From assembly GCF_033807575.1 (NCBI RefSeq), contig NC_084715.1, positions 12,883,349-12,947,348 on the forward strand: DNA of 64,000 bases. Direction: 5' to 3'. Every line of letters begins with the position of its first letter. Within the stretch, counting starts at the first letter, position 1. Origin of the DNA: Cydia pomonella. Taxonomy: Eukaryota; Arthropoda; Insecta; Lepidoptera; Tortricidae. Below, piece after piece: positions 44,631 to 59,104 of the stretch. The notes beneath the pieces were generated by a model that was not told the origin of the DNA, did no database searches, and saw nothing but the letters and a program-made list of their open reading frames with translations. The position numbers and the translations under genes were made by a program.

Positions 44631-47600
44631 AGCCCTACTGCTCATCACATTTTAATACTAAAATGTCATTCTGGAATTCGCCAAGTTTCAGAGTTAATAC
44701 CAATTACAATACACGGTATACATATATGTATACTATGTAGACTATTAAGTACCTACATTTATGCCTATCATGCAATCGATATTTGATCTAAGAAAACATA
44801 ATTCACAAGTAGACTGCATGCTTCGTAATGGTTGGTATCATGACTATGATGATGTATACTTATCTGTATATCAGGGTTTTCTTGATGAATGATAAACAAA
44901 TATTTTTCTATATAGCGGTAATCTAATAATGCGACTGAAGATAGGAAACAAATACAGGAGTAATATTTATATTTTTGATTAGGTATAAACACTTAAATGT
45001 ACGTACCAAAATTGTGTATACAATTTATTTTGGATTGAGTTAAGGAGCACATTTCGAGTTAAAAAAAGAATAAGATGTTCTTCAAATAACTTATAATACT
45101 TAATAATACTTTTAGCATTTTGCATAAAATAGGTAGTCTAGGTTTAATTAATTTACCATAGGTCCATCTGAAAGTGAAACCCTATTTGCAAAATATTAAT
45201 TACATCACAGCGCGCAGTACAGCTAGGAGTACCTACATACAAACTGATTAAAAAGATACGCATATCCTTTTTTTTGTTTTTTATTTTATTTGCCAGTATA
45301 GTTTCTCAGACGATACCTATCTAAATCTAGCTCTTTTTGTCCCAACACATGATGACATTTAAGTGTTAGAGGTACTTTCCCCTCTTTGTGTTTTGACCTT
45401 GAACCTAATTCCACGCTGTTGCACCAGACGTTTACTGGAAAGTAAGAAACTTTTCTAAATGTTAATTTAAACTACAGGGTTTGTAGGTATATCTATACGT
45501 ATGACTCGTGACTGTAAGAGAAAGTGGAAATGACTTCAAACTCAATTGTCATCGTCTCTTTTGATCGTTGAAAAAGAATGTCAATGGAAAATACAATACA
45601 ATAGTGAATTTCCTACTTTTCGGAGCAAATTGCGTGAAGCTCATTCCCTGGAGGCATATTGCGAAACGTAAAACACGATACTAATTTGATATAAATAATA
45701 GCATGTTTATCTAGCGAGCGGGATACACTGATATCGGTATCAAATTAACATTATATTCAACATTTCTGAACACGCCTCCCTGTTGGCAACATTTCCGCTT
45801 GCCGCACTCAAGGAGACTTTCCATAGGCAAATGTCGACACTCGATGCGATTAAAATCTAATACAGTTTTATCAAACTAATTGTTGTTGACAGATAAAGTA
45901 CTTCTTACTAAACAAGTACTTAATAATAGGTATTCCGGGTGAAATGTTGAACCTGGTTTAAAATCTACCATTCCGGCTCCGGCCTAAACGTATAATGGAT
46001 TTAAAGCTGATTTATTTCATTCATGCTCTTAAAAACGGAGCTATTTAGAGCAAAATCTCTATTTCAGTTGAGAAAATTATTTTTTTGTTGTTTTGAGTTT
46101 TGAAACTTTTTAAATACACAATTGGATTCCGAAAAGATATGGTACGATATGTATAGACTGTTATTGAAAATAGATATGTATATTATAAAATCATAAATGA
46201 GTTAAATACATAAGCGCCTCGTACGTGCACTCGTGCAGTACTTAAAAATAATGAAAATAATCCTCTAAAGCAAAACCATTTCATCGCCAGGTGGTTGAAT
46301 GCCTGCAGTAATCGATATCTCAAAGTGGTTCCTCACTTGCATAAGTGCGGTTGCATAATCAACCCTAACAGCCGATTCATTTGACGGCTCACAGCTCACA
46401 TTATAGTCGCAGTCGTTCTTATTGAATACTAAATGCGACTTTCTAGTTAGCTAGGTAGCCCTTGCCGGTCAAGGAAGTGCAGTTAGCTATTGCATACTAA
46501 CAACATTGAAGTTTTCTTAGTTAATATACATTATAAACAGGTGTAATTTAATTTATCATGATACTTTGTACAAAACAATAATCATCACTTTGGACGATAA
46601 AACATCCGTTTTAAATTTTGTTGACATTTAACTAGAAATACTTTTTAGTTTTTTTAGGTAAAATCATAAAGAACTTCGCTCAGATAAAGTCAGAAAGGAA
46701 GAGCTTCACTCTTTCAGTAAGTGTACAAACGCAAAAGTTAAAAGCGACGAATTAACTTGTAGACGGACTTCTCCACATTGACCTTAATTAGTTCCTCCAA
46801 TTCTCAGGATAATGTAGCAAACTACTTAAAAATGTAGACAATTTTGAGAAGATAATTATGCATGTGTACTGAAGATTACAACTGAGGTCTCTTTACGCTT
46901 TATTTAATTAACTGTTGTAATTGTATATGACGGCTTTATCGATAGCTATTGTTTTTGATGTCAGTTTTGCTGACGTTTGCTCCCACGTGTCGGTGCTGGA
47001 TTTGTATGGACCGCGTCTACTGCTTCATCCGTGCCTTATCGTGCTGCTTACAGGACACAGTTGCACAAACAGACAACAATTAAACGGTTCTATTATTGTG
47101 TAACATAATGTGGTTATTTGTTTCTCGAGATGTGGAAACCGCATGTCATACGATACCGTTGATGATACAGGAAAACTTATTGACTTATTTTAGCTCTGGT
47201 AGGTTCTGTGATACCTACTTGCCATCAGGATATAATTAACGTTACAATACCTATAAGGAAACCAACCTTGTGGCATAATTTTTGTTGCATTGAAATGCGG
47301 ATCTATTAACCCGGATCCAACTCTATATGAAATACGTACCTACAGGATTTGAGGAGAGGATCAAATACAATAGGGACACAAAGTCTTTTCTCTATTACTG
47401 AGAATGTCAAGAAGATATTATTGTCGATACTGTTAAATGAATTCGTGAACATTATGGTAAAAAACTTAAATATGATCCACCAATGATCGTTAAGCGTATT
47501 GCTGTAAGTACATATGAGAGGTTGAATACATAAGAAAATAATGCCCATCCAGAATGCATGGGCATAAACTGTAGTACTAAATTATTTTAAGTACTTCATT

Positions 47601-50600
47601 GCCTACTGGTAATTTGGTAATAAATAAAAAAAAGAAATGCCATCTTATTATGACATATTTCATAACTGTTACACAATTCTTCGAAAGGTCTACCTCATAT
47701 TCTGATCTCAGATAACAATTAAAGTATTATTTATATTGAGACCCGGTAAAAAAGTTAAGTGAGTCACACACCATTTTCAACGCAAAGTTTTCGTGATTCA
47801 TCCGCGCGTTCGTTACGAAGAAGTATGATGCTGTATTGCTGTATAAATGGCAGTTTCTCTTTTTACCTAAATCCTGCGACGCGAATTATTCATACATTTT
47901 CACTTTGCGTAATCAATAATCATCCTTGCCGATTACTTCTTATGAAAGGTGGACTATATGCACAGTCTAGGAACTTCATTTCCAACCCCCCTAAGGTTCA
48001 ATATCGTACAGCAAACTGTCACCACAAGAGATGTAGTTTTTTTTTAAATTAGAAAAAAAAGGTAAACAATCTAGACTTATCTTTTAATTGATCCTAACGA
48101 CTATAGAAAAAAAAAAAACATTTTTTCCGGTGCTCCCGGAGTCACTTAACCCGTAAATGATTGCAGGCGACTAAAAAAAACACCCTATACTTAGACTTAA
48201 TTAACTATGTAGGTAATTTAATAATTGATATTGTATTAACTAATAATTAATATAATTGATAATTGCATGATCTGTAATTTTACTGTCCCTCGTAAGGAAA
48301 TGAGAGGATAAAGTTATACAAGTAAGTAAGTAGGTTAAGCACATGAGAGATAGCTACAATAACTCTATAAAATTAATAATTAATACCTGGAGACAGCCGA
48401 GACGGAAGATCAGATATCCTCGAAATTTTGAAGCCGGCTGAAACACACGCACTCAAAACTTTATTTAAACTAATCACAAATCGTGGAAAAAGCTATAAAG
48501 TATTGACGTCAAAGCACTTAATATTATTGTCCGTTATCAGTTATCAGGTTTAATTGTTATGATAAGGTCGCGTCCGCTCGTGGTGGCGGATGGGCTACGT
48601 GTGTCGTGTGGTGTGTGGCCGCCGGTACTCTACGACATGTGTGACGCGACGGCGGGTGACGTAGCGAGCGACCAGACGGTGTATTCCGTTCCCGTTTATT
48701 GAACCGAAGGATTTCCCATACCAATTCTCTTGTTACACTTTGTTTAGTTTTCATTTACTTGGAAATTGAGTTACAATTTCAATAAAGTGATCGTTATACA
48801 ACCGTACCGTAGATAAAAAAAATGTCTAAACGGGCCACATGCCACATGGGATGTCAGCAACGTCTTTGTTACCATGTATTATAAATAGGTACTGTTCTAA
48901 TTGATACAAGATATGGATGGAGTGGCTTCTAGAATTTTGCATTACAATTACACAATGATTTTAGAAGATTAGGGGATTACCATCGGCTTTCAACTATAAC
49001 ACTTTATAAACGTAATTAACTGTAATTAAACATGAGATTGCTTGTAAACAATGGCATCATAAAAAAGTGTTTTCCCCGTAAAATCTGTCTACGTCGTTAA
49101 ATCGTCTTTCCACGTTTCAACTGAAATCAAGCCGGGCTCCATATGTTCTGAATGACGTATCTTTAAAACTTATACGTAGGAATTATAAGTAACTGCTCCC
49201 TAACTGAAATACCTCTCCACGTCATAAGTCTATGTCTAATATATGGTGTTTTGGAACGAGTGGGTGGGAATTGGGTCAGACCAAGCTGAAAAGGTTGACC
49301 TTTTTTGGCGTCACCGCGTGAATTTATAAGGGGTTGTTGACGTAGATAACTATCAACTAACACAGTCGATGCCAAGGGAATCCCTCGTTTGCTTGAAGAT
49401 TTAATTTATGATTTAATAGTGGAGTTTCCTTAAAGATAATCGTATGAGCAATTACAATCGTATGTGCTAATTACACAGATACTACACCTTGTAAAACAAA
49501 GTCCCCCGCCGTATACGTTTGTACGTTCGCGATAATCTCAAAAACTACTAAACGGATATTGATGCGGTTTTCACCTTAGATTTTCAAGAATGTTGATTCT
49601 TGAAAAATCTTTTGGTGTATAATCTGTTAACCCGTGCGAATCCGAGACGGGTCATTAGTAATCTATAATTTGTGAATATTGAAGAGGAAAAGTTGGCTTT
49701 ACTTAGGTGTCGAGGTGACCTTATGTGGAATGTTGATAAAACGGTCATTGTCCTTAGGTATGCACGTATTGCTTTTTGGTGAACGATCTTAAAATCAAAG
49801 GGTTTACTTAGTCAATAGACAGGTACGACAAAGGATATCAGTAGTGCTGGATGTGGCGCACACTATCAGGACGTTTGTTGTACATGTATTCACATTGGTA
49901 TAAATGACGGATATACATAATAATCCTCAACGACCACAACTTACGCCGATAGCATTGCCCCCAACGTCAGGATACCAGTTTTCCCTGTGCAATGTTTCAT
50001 CTGTTTTCCTTTACCATTTACGAGTATAAACGAGTTATTTCCTTTTACATTTAGTTTTTGTTTCGTTCAATCAATTGTTTTTTATTGTAGATAGCGTTAT
50101 TATTGTGATGAAACTTTCTTTTTCATAATTTAAATTGTATTTTTTACAGAAACATGCATTGAATTTCTACAGTCTAATTTTAATAACCTAATTTCCGCAA
50201 GGCACAGGCTTAATATTTATATATATTAAAACGATTCACATGCGTATTTCAAGTCGAAAAGCTCGACATATTTTACTCCCTACGCCAACGCGAGCTCTCG
50301 ATGAAGTCTGAATGGACTGGAATGAAGAAGATCTGGAATGACATCCACGATGCTGGGTCCTTCCACACAAAGCGAGATGACATTCACAATTCACAATGCC
50401 GTAGTTTAAGGACGTACCCGGGTCCAAACATATTACTTACCCAATAGGTATTGGTTATGAATAAATATTACAACATATCTACTTCTATGAAAAAGTCTAC
50501 ATTTTAATTGGTCGAAGCCAGTACAGACACACAAAGGATTTTATCAGTTATGTCTGCCCATACGACCGCCCACTGAACCGCTGGAAAACTAACAAAGTAA

Positions 50601-52601
50601 AATGAAAACATAAATAAACCAATACCATTTTAATTCCCCGATTTGAGCACTTGACGTGCGGGGCTTTTTGTAGAGCAGAATACATTATAGGTATAATCTA
50701 TTTATGAATGCTAACAGCTATTACTTTCATGCCATGCCATTATTCATAAATTTAAACTGACATGGACTTAAACTACACTCACATCACATTCAGTCACCCT
50801 CCTAAAATTCAGTGACCAAAATACTTAAAATCACGTTTGTTTATATTAAAGGTCACACATGCTACAAGCTGTCTCAGTATTAATGAAAATCACAAGGATG
50901 CATGACGCGTGTATTGTATCAATTCATCGCATCTCGTAAACAGAGATTCACATTATCGAGCGTAGGCGAGAGAATCGCTCAAACGCACCAGTCGAAGTTT
51001 GTTTGTCAATAACGCGTAGTTCTTGTGGTTTTCGGGGTCCCAGTTATACTGTTCAGCCTGCGCGTACGACCCGTGTACGTTCGATAAGCAATGGAATACA
51101 AGACTAGCAGTAATTGCTCGGCGGAATTCTTCGTGTCGCTAGAAACTTCAATAGAAACTCAATTCACTATACTCCTTATCACAGTTTTAAGAGGTTAAGC
51201 GATAATTGACGGATAGGTAATATTTGTAGGTCATTAGTCATTAGTAGCGTAAATAATCTCGATTCTCTTTTGCCGTTGACATTTAAACTAAGTAATCAAT
51301 CAGTCATCAATTAGTTACTAAACAAGTTCAATGTAGCACAACCAGAAGTAGCGAAAAGTTGGTTGCTTAATAAACCGGACCGGAAATCGCGCCCTCGCAC
51401 GTTGACATGGCATCGATCTAGTAAATCTGACCTTTGCTCGCACAATATTTTTTGCACACTGCAGTCATATTCTATTTCAAAGACGTCGGGCCGATTACGG
51501 ATAAGGCGTTAACTCGGATTATTTACGTGCAAATCTGTCTTAATAATATATATATAGTCGCTCTAATAAAATTATCGCCTTAGCTTCCGTGAGGCTGGAA
51601 ATAGCCGCTAAATTTGTAAATGCCGTTGTGCTAATGTACGAGGCACACCTGATTGCGTTGCATTCTATTTATGCCTCGACGTTGTGATGCTTGCTTGTCA
51701 TTTAAGCCAGTTCACACGCAGAAGAAAGACAAAAGACGATAAAATGGGGTTGGTTATTTATTTCATGCCAATTTGATATTAATGACGAGATACCTATGTA
51801 TATGTAGACATACAAATTTGAAATATACATTTAACACATTTTGCGGAAACTACTACTACTGTTGCTACTGCAAGTATACCCTTTAATGACATATATGTTT
51901 CGGGTAATTTTAGAAGAGCCTTTTGGGTAAAGTCCGAATTTAAGTAAGACAGACAGAGACCTGTGTGTAACTACGACACTTATTCAGAACCACTGTAAGG
52001 ACAAGTAAGGTAAATAGATAAAAAAATGTACCTCTAGTAATAAGTTAACCATATATTTTTATTATCGACATCAGTTATTCATATTGAGAAACTTCCAGAT
52101 GACCTACAATTATTTTGGTCAGCGGACGACGTGACGAGGGCTTCGACCGCTGAAACTTCGACAACATTTACAAGTTTTAAAGCTACAATATTGTACAGAA
52201 TAGACCATTGTGAATTAAAATATGTACTTATTTAACGCAGGTTTATATCCGGTACGTTACCCATTGCGTGAATAATCGGTCAACAGCATTGATTAGGGCT
52301 ATTGATTTGTTCTTCATATCAACTGTATCTAGACACCTCATTTGTTTTAATACTTAGGTATTGTGCTTTTTTTTAAACTGATAGCTCGAAACAAGTCACA
52401 GAGAAAAAAAAATCCTTTAAACCATGTATGTTATAACAATGAGCAAAGATGTCATTATGGTGAACGTTTGACATCCTAATTTAATATTGATGTCTAAAAG
52501 TGGAAGCCTGGCAAAACTACTTAATAAGAATAGTAGTTATCTCTTCTCTATATCTATCTGTACAGCCCATATTCACTAACTGTTGAATGTTGAATACACA
52601 T
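44631..52601. other. Long AT-rich stretch, no supported gene
   Basis: Nearly 8 kb without a coding exon I can defend. A GC-richer patch at 48565-48690 with a TGACGTAG (CRE-like) motif could be a promoter or first exon, but I cannot assign a strand or a splice partner. Confidence 0.4.
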
Positions 52602-52739
52602 ATGTGACGATCCACGGTAAAAGGTACCTTATGGCGGTTGGCGCTTACGCTGTTATTTACGACGCTCCAATACTAATGCCATGCTATGCAACGTAAGCGC
52701 CAACCGCCATAAGGTACCTTTTACCGTGGAACGTCACAT
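52602..52739. mobile_element. Hairpin MITE
   Basis: ATGTGACGATCCACGGTAAA at the left and TTTACCGTGGAACGTCACAT at the right are inverses. The arms continue for about 46 bp through AAGGTACCTTATGGCGG with one mismatch in the outer part. The loop is about 45 bp. Confidence 0.88.
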
Positions 52740-53690
52740 ATAGGCATATTTCATCTGTCTGACCATCGAGGCGGTAGCCTAAACCGTAATCCTTATGGCG
52801 ATAATGGTCTTTTTAATTTTGATTGTTTTTTTGTATTTTACCAATATTGAATGAGGTGAAAATACCAATAGTGATCGCTATGTTGATTTAATGGCGAAAG
52901 ATTAATTATTTAGATCAATATATATGTATCAGATCAGGCGATATTTATTTGCTTTAGCTACTAAGTATAACGTTTTACCGCTTAACTAAGTCAAACATCT
53001 TGGTCAGATCAAGTTGTTTGTCGATGTTCTATGTAATCTGCATAAATTATATGCATTTAAAGTAAATAGTTAATTTTAATTTATACAAAATATATTATAC
53101 CATTGCAATAATGTATCCAAATCATAAAGCATATTGACAAACAGAGTTATATCTTCCGATTGATAGAGAAATACGCATGGCATACGAATACGTGTGGTGT
53201 TAGGTTAGCTAGATCATAACGGCTCAAACGACTACAGATTACGAATTATAACATCGTTTATGTTAAATAACGGATCTCAGTAATTGTGTTTGCCACATAA
53301 AAGAGCTAATGATAATCTGCATGCCAGAGCTATTGCATGAAATGGTGTAGTCAGTTAAATAAGATAATTTTTAAATCGTTCGGAGGCCTTATTTCCGTTT
53401 TTCTGCCATTCTACTGTGATAAGTAATTAGTGGGAGTGCAGTTTTACAGCTAAGATTCTGGGTAATAGCCGTAAGCTAGGTGAGCAGTGAGCACGCAACG
53501 ACAACTAAATATGTATAACAATATGGTTCCGTAAGTATTGTTTTACCGTATAGTTCGCGTTTTCGTGGAGGGCAATACAATATTATGTGATATAAACAAA
53601 TCCAAATATTTATTAAAGCCTTTGACTGTGGATGCTGACTACGATTACTATTGACACGGTATTTCCAGTGACATAGTTTTCTGGTTAGTT

Positions 53691-53893
53691 TTTAGGGTTC
53701 CGTACCCAAAGGATAAAACGGGACCCTATTACTAAATTCTGCTGTCTGTCCGTCTGTGTGATTGATAGCTGTGATAGACAGACAGGTGAAATTGTCACAG
53801 ATGATGAATTTCTGTTGCCGCTATAACAAAAAATACTAAAAAGTACGGAAACCTCGATGGGCGAGTCCGACTTGCACTTGTCCGGTTTTTTAG
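53691..53893 (+). mobile_element. GGGTTCCGTAC-type short element
   Basis: TTTAGGGTTCCGTACCCAAA at the start, GATGAATTTCTGTTGCCGCT in the middle, and GTCCGACTTGCACTTGTCCG at the end. An inverted-orientation copy lies at 63145-63335. Confidence 0.7.
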
Positions 53894-55214
53894 TATTCCG
53901 TAGGTTGTTTGCGGAACACTTATGGGATCACTACGATCGTGCAAATCGGTTAAATGCGTTTTTCTCGGAGACCGTTTGACTTGTACGAGTAGCTAAAATT
54001 TGAAACAGTTATAGGCGTTATAGCAATTAACACCACTGACATGTAATGAAGTCAAAACCGCTTATTATTTGTCTAGGATTTGAATGGAGCTACTAGTTTG
54101 CTTGTAAAAAAATTCTTTTGTTTTCTTAGAATGTGTATAAATAAAAATGTTTCCAGTAAAAATTTGTATTTACTCGACTACATCAGAAGGAGGGTAATGT
54201 TTTTTGAGCGTGGACCTACAGCCCAAACGGCTGGACGGTTTTTGACATATGAGGTGTGGTTGAATTCGTCAGAATTGTGGTAGTGACATGAAAGTGAAAA
54301 GGGGGGGGGGGGAGATTTTTTTCTTTCTTACTATAACAATATGGGTCCCAGATATAAGTAAAAAGTCCGGAGTTTTTCTTTGTTTTAATAATAGTTTCAG
54401 TTTAATGTTACAGAAAATTAAACTAATTTTAAACTTGATGTTCTTTTCTTATTTTCTGATATATCTGGATATTTATTTTTAGACATTATATAGAGGATAT
54501 TCACAGTCATTTGGTATAAAAAATTGGACTAATCCATTCAATCATTTTCAATTTAGAGCAGTTCATAGTTAACTCTTATTTGTGATTTTTTTTTGTTTTC
54601 TAAAATTTGTTAGACCAAGGAGTGAAAATATGACATTATGTTATATATTTGTAATCTACTCAAAGCCCTTTCATTTGGTAGATTACGAGTACATGGTATG
54701 TTTAAAAGAAAAAAGTTTGAAAAAAAGCGTGAATACTATACTGAATGCATTACCATATTTACCCATATCCGAGATGACATGATTGATACTATAATAATAT
54801 GAGCTTGAAGAACAGAGTCCAGTCTTAAAGCAGTTGACTCAAAGGTCTCGAGTAATCAGCCCTACCTACTTAACAAAATACTCAAAGAAACCAACCCTCA
54901 TATCAGTATATCTAAACTACACCCAATTAAGAAACTAAGGTTTCGTTTGAATAACTTGGTTGTTTAACCTTCACTTTAATGAGTATTAAATCGATCCAGT
55001 AGGTACTTGACGTCACGGTATAATGAATACATTTATCCCGCACTACACAATAAATTATATCATGGATGTTTTACAATGATAACGCACTGCATTAGCAATC
55101 TAGTGCATAAAATTTCTATGAGAAAGATATTTTATGTTTTTTTATTTATTTTAATTCTATATTAATTTAACCAGTATTTTATTTTATGTATGTTAGTTAT
55201 AAGATGTAATGTTT
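53894..55214. other. No supported gene
   Basis: AT-rich sequence. Open frames between 54080 and 54782 are T/A-rich and lack motifs and splice context. A run of 13 G lies at 54300-54312. Confidence 0.4.
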
Positions 55215-55390
55215 TGAAAAGACGTGTCCCGCCGAGTTTCTTGCCGGTCTCATTTTGAGATGGGATGTGGGAAGGGATTTAAATCTTCTCGGGCCAGAGG
55301 TGTAGGGTTAGAGCCGGCGGCGTAGCTTTACTTGACGTTCATAAGCGCATTGTATTGCCTACTTAGAAAAAAAACTATCTTTATCTTTAA
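55215..55390 (+). mobile_element. Non-LTR retrotransposon 3' end fragment
   Basis: CGCCGAGTTTCTTGCCGGTC, then TTGACGTTCATAAGCGCATT and GTATTGCCTACTTAGAAAA, recall the 3' end of common lepidopteran LINEs. No ORF is retained. Confidence 0.5.
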
Positions 55391-56636
55391 TTGTCCTGGA
55401 AATGAATCAATAGTTGTTCTATATTTTGTGCACGAGTTGCACAAAAAGGTTATTGTTTTAGTTACCTATAGGTTGTGAACCATGTTAACCGTGATTGCCG
55501 CTTGACAGACCCAGGTCAATCGATAGACGAGTTAGTTTCATTAAACTTGTATCAACAAAGTGGATAATCATGGTGCGACTGTTCATAGGTAGTTCATTAT
55601 TCAGAGTCGGATTTGTCGAACAGTGGACATCGTACTATCAAATATATTGGCAGTAAGCCTTTTGAATTCCTTTCTTAATCGTTTTCGATATCTATGATAT
55701 CTATCACTCTGTTTTGTGGCATTGAATAGTGATTATAGAAGTGCTATAGTTTATTAAATTAGAAGCTCAATATCGATCACGATCACTTATAAACATTCTT
55801 ATTATCGACGGTTGGATACCACAAAATAATTAAAATCTAACCGATTGATTTACAGAAACAGTATAAAAAAAACATTACTGTCTCATAACTAAGAGGCATT
55901 CAGCGACTTCTTAGACGGTACATACACAAATACACATAAAAACATCGGGTACTCTCTCCGTCAGTCGTATCAAAGGACAACAAGTAATATGCGAGGCAAA
56001 TACTAAGCTATTTGTAATAAAAATGTGACATGGTGAAATCACAAACTCTAGTAAAAAAGTCAATATTCATTTACTGTTTGCCTACTAAATCGATGTGTTA
56101 AATAGTACACCATATAAAAAAATTGTTTACCTACCATGTATCGTCAAGTAGCGGGTGACCACCTGTCCGGATAATACATAGTATAAATAGTTATCATTTA
56201 AGTTGTAATTATTTGTATAATGATGGTCACTTTTTGCGAAAAACGTCGCGCGAGATACACTACGTTTTCTGACAAAATACGATCATAGAGTAAAGTTATA
56301 ACACCGCTCCAGGGGGGGTCCGATCTCAGCCATTAAAGTGCTATTCAGAATTATGTACCTAAAGTAAACTGATGTTTGCGGACTGGATTACCACCTTATG
56401 GAATTAAGGCCCTGTAGGTTCGGGTTCTTCTCTCACTCTCACTGATAATAAGCTAGAGCGAGATGGATGTGCGTGCTCGGGACCGCGGATATTGTTTTTT
56501 TAATTTTAATTTGTTATGACAAAAAAAAATCCATGAATTTCCTGAATAAAATTGCGCATCTTTAGAAACAATTTTCATGTTATTAGCTTTTAAACCATGT
56601 TCGTGATTCTTTTCTATCGAGCGAAAGTCAAAAAAT

Positions 56637-56748
56637 CAGGGTGCGTAGCCAACATTCCAATCGTTTACGCTCCGTAGCGAATGAAATACAACTGTCACTG
56701 TCGCTACGCTACAGAACGCAGGATTGGCATTTTGGCTAAGCACCCAGG
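56637..56748. mobile_element. Hairpin MITE with GGGTGCGTAGCC ends
   Basis: The left end GGGTGCGTAGCCAACATTCC pairs with the right end GGCTAAGCACCC. Inner arms around CGCTCCGTAGCGAATGAAA pair in part with the right half. A half copy occurs at 58245-58315 (TTCGTTCGCTACGGAGCGTA, GCACCCAGG). Confidence 0.65.
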
Positions 56749-57044
56749 ATTCGAATCAATGAAAACACTAGAGAAAATTGTCAAGATTACTAATTAAATT
56801 TTTGGCAAGCGTATTGTGATATAAAAAACCGGTACGATTTATCAAAAACTCCGCTCTCTGAACCCACGACACCTTAAAGTCACGTTTATTTTCGTGTTCC
56901 TATCTATTCCAACTCGAGAAAAAAGTCAGAAGCAGAAAATGTTGTAAGTATCTAACTTCTGTCAGTTTCATGAATTCTGATTATCACTTTAGGTAATACA
57001 ACGTTATGTACCTACATGAAAATAGCGCCAAAATTACCTAATTT

Positions 57045-57132
57045 TAATCGCCTGTCACGTTCTAACAAGTTTGCAAGTGCGAAAGTGACAGGCATAGTGA
57101 CAAGCGATAAAAATGCAATCATGCTGCCACCG
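57045..57132. repeat. Hairpin repeat, GACAGGCATAGT family
   Basis: CGCCTGTCACGTTCTAACAA at the left pairs with GTGACAGGCATAGTGACAAG at the right. It is the same family as the pair at 44405-44630. Confidence 0.65.
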
Positions 57133-59104
57133 CAAAAAAAACTACGGAACCCTAAAAAGCAGAAACAAGTGGGTTGAAATGTGTTAAAATGGTTACAATG
57201 CCGGTGATTGCCAGTCGGACTTCGTATATGTGAAGTTTAACGCTAATTAAACGCTTCAAAGTCATACGCCACAGTTTTAGCACCTTTGTTAGAATTAAAT
57301 AAAGAATTTTAGGTCAGGCCTGAGAACTGGATGTCTGTTTACTACGTAAACTATAAAGCTAATCCGAGATGAATGTATGTGGGTCGGTAATGCTGCAATC
57401 TGCAGCTTCGCGTATGTAGTAGTGTACTGAGTGTTACACATTAGCAGGTGAGCGTGGCCGAGTCGCGTTCTCAGCCCAGCCTGATGATATTGTGATGTCA
57501 AGATTCGTAACTGGACTATTCCATAAAACAAAGGTAGATTGTCTAATCGTAAGATTTCGTCTATTATTTATTTTTTAATACAGTTGCTCAAAAAGTGCTA
57601 CTTTACGTAGGTAGCTGTTTAGCGTGGTTTTCGCGAACTGGTGCTTTTCGCTTTTCCAATTTTTTTAAATTTATAATATACGTATAAGTCTGAAAATAAG
57701 TCAAATTTGATCAGTCGATAGTAATCTATTTTTTGTGTTATAAGTGTAAACTGGTTTATAACTAGTAAAACTAGATTTCTACTGTTTGATTCATAATGAT
57801 TTACTTCACGGTTTGAATTCATAATGTTCGATAAAATTGTGTTGTGTGGGAACACGAATTAATAAACTTGTGGGAAGTACAATAATTCTCTTGCTGAATT
57901 ACGGTTATCAGTCTATTGTGTTAGTGCAACCGGATCTTATTTTGGTTTGCTTTAGCTTTCGCCTAGCTCGTACTCTTCGGGCAAATATCGAGAGCTGGGA
58001 GGTCAAACCCGATAAATCTAAATATTTTCATTCAAATTGGAATATATAGGACATATGTGGAGTCACATATAGTTCCAATTTCAAAAACCCTTCTGCTCGA
58101 GTTATCGGGTTTTACCACCCACCCCTCGATATAATAACAGCCCATCAGGTAGCTTACCCAAGGTAACTATAGCTTGCTCTATGTTACAACGAAATCTATC
58201 TTACAACGAAATGCTTTGGGAATCTATCACTCTTCCATATTAGTGCGACAGTGACAGTTGCGTTTCGTTCGCTACGGAGCGTAAACGACTGGCATGTTGT
58301 CAACGCACCCAGGTTCGTTACCATGCGGTTACGGTCATACCGTGTCCTGTGTGCGTGCGCGGGCATTTCTTATATTTGGAATCTGGGTGAGTATACTTTA
58401 CGAGTACAATTATTTATGAGCGTTTGCTGCAAAACACATGTCTTCTCTAGTCCAAGTTATATTGATATTTCTAATAATCTTTCTGACCCAAGAACCTCTA
58501 TATTTATAATATTTATTTGGTAAAAGCTAATTTTGTGACTAATAAAAACCACCACATCTCGACTGAATTCGTTTTAAAGAAACCTTGACCGCGATACAAG
58601 ATAATAGCCTGCTGGTGCCTGAAGATGAGACTTGTTTTTGAAGAATTATAACTTTAATCGGGGTTAAAGTTAACCCTGTTACAACTACAGCTACTATCAT
58701 ATTAACCGATATAAAATAAACACAGAACATAAAACGACTTAATACGACTGGTAATTCCAATAAGATGAATTAATCCCAAGTACCTAAACGGACGTCAAAC
58801 TAATGTGACATGTGTTCATTGCATACTCGTATTTATCAAACAAGGCACGAACATATAGGATTGTACGCCTTATCGCACACTTCATGGAAATACTGGATTT
58901 GTTAATGACATTAATCCACGCAAAGTTACCCTTTATGTAAAGATCGGTGTTGACAATGAACTTTACATAATGATAATTACCGGCTAAATAAGGGATACTA
59001 AGGGTCTGTTTCACAATATCCAAGTAAAGTATTGGATAACTAAATAATTAATCCACAAATTGTGATTTTCTGAAATTGTGTAGGTAGTTTGTATATAACC
59101 CTAA
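57133..59104. other. No supported gene
   Basis: AT-rich DNA. It contains the half-MITE at 58245-58315 and an imperfect palindromic patch at 57995-58135 (CCCGATAA and TTATCGGG arms). No coding exon can be supported. Confidence 0.4.

Noticed and set aside
58251..58523. 90-codon plus-strand ORF
   Set aside because: Its start lies in the half-MITE related to 56637-56748; the rest has no motif.
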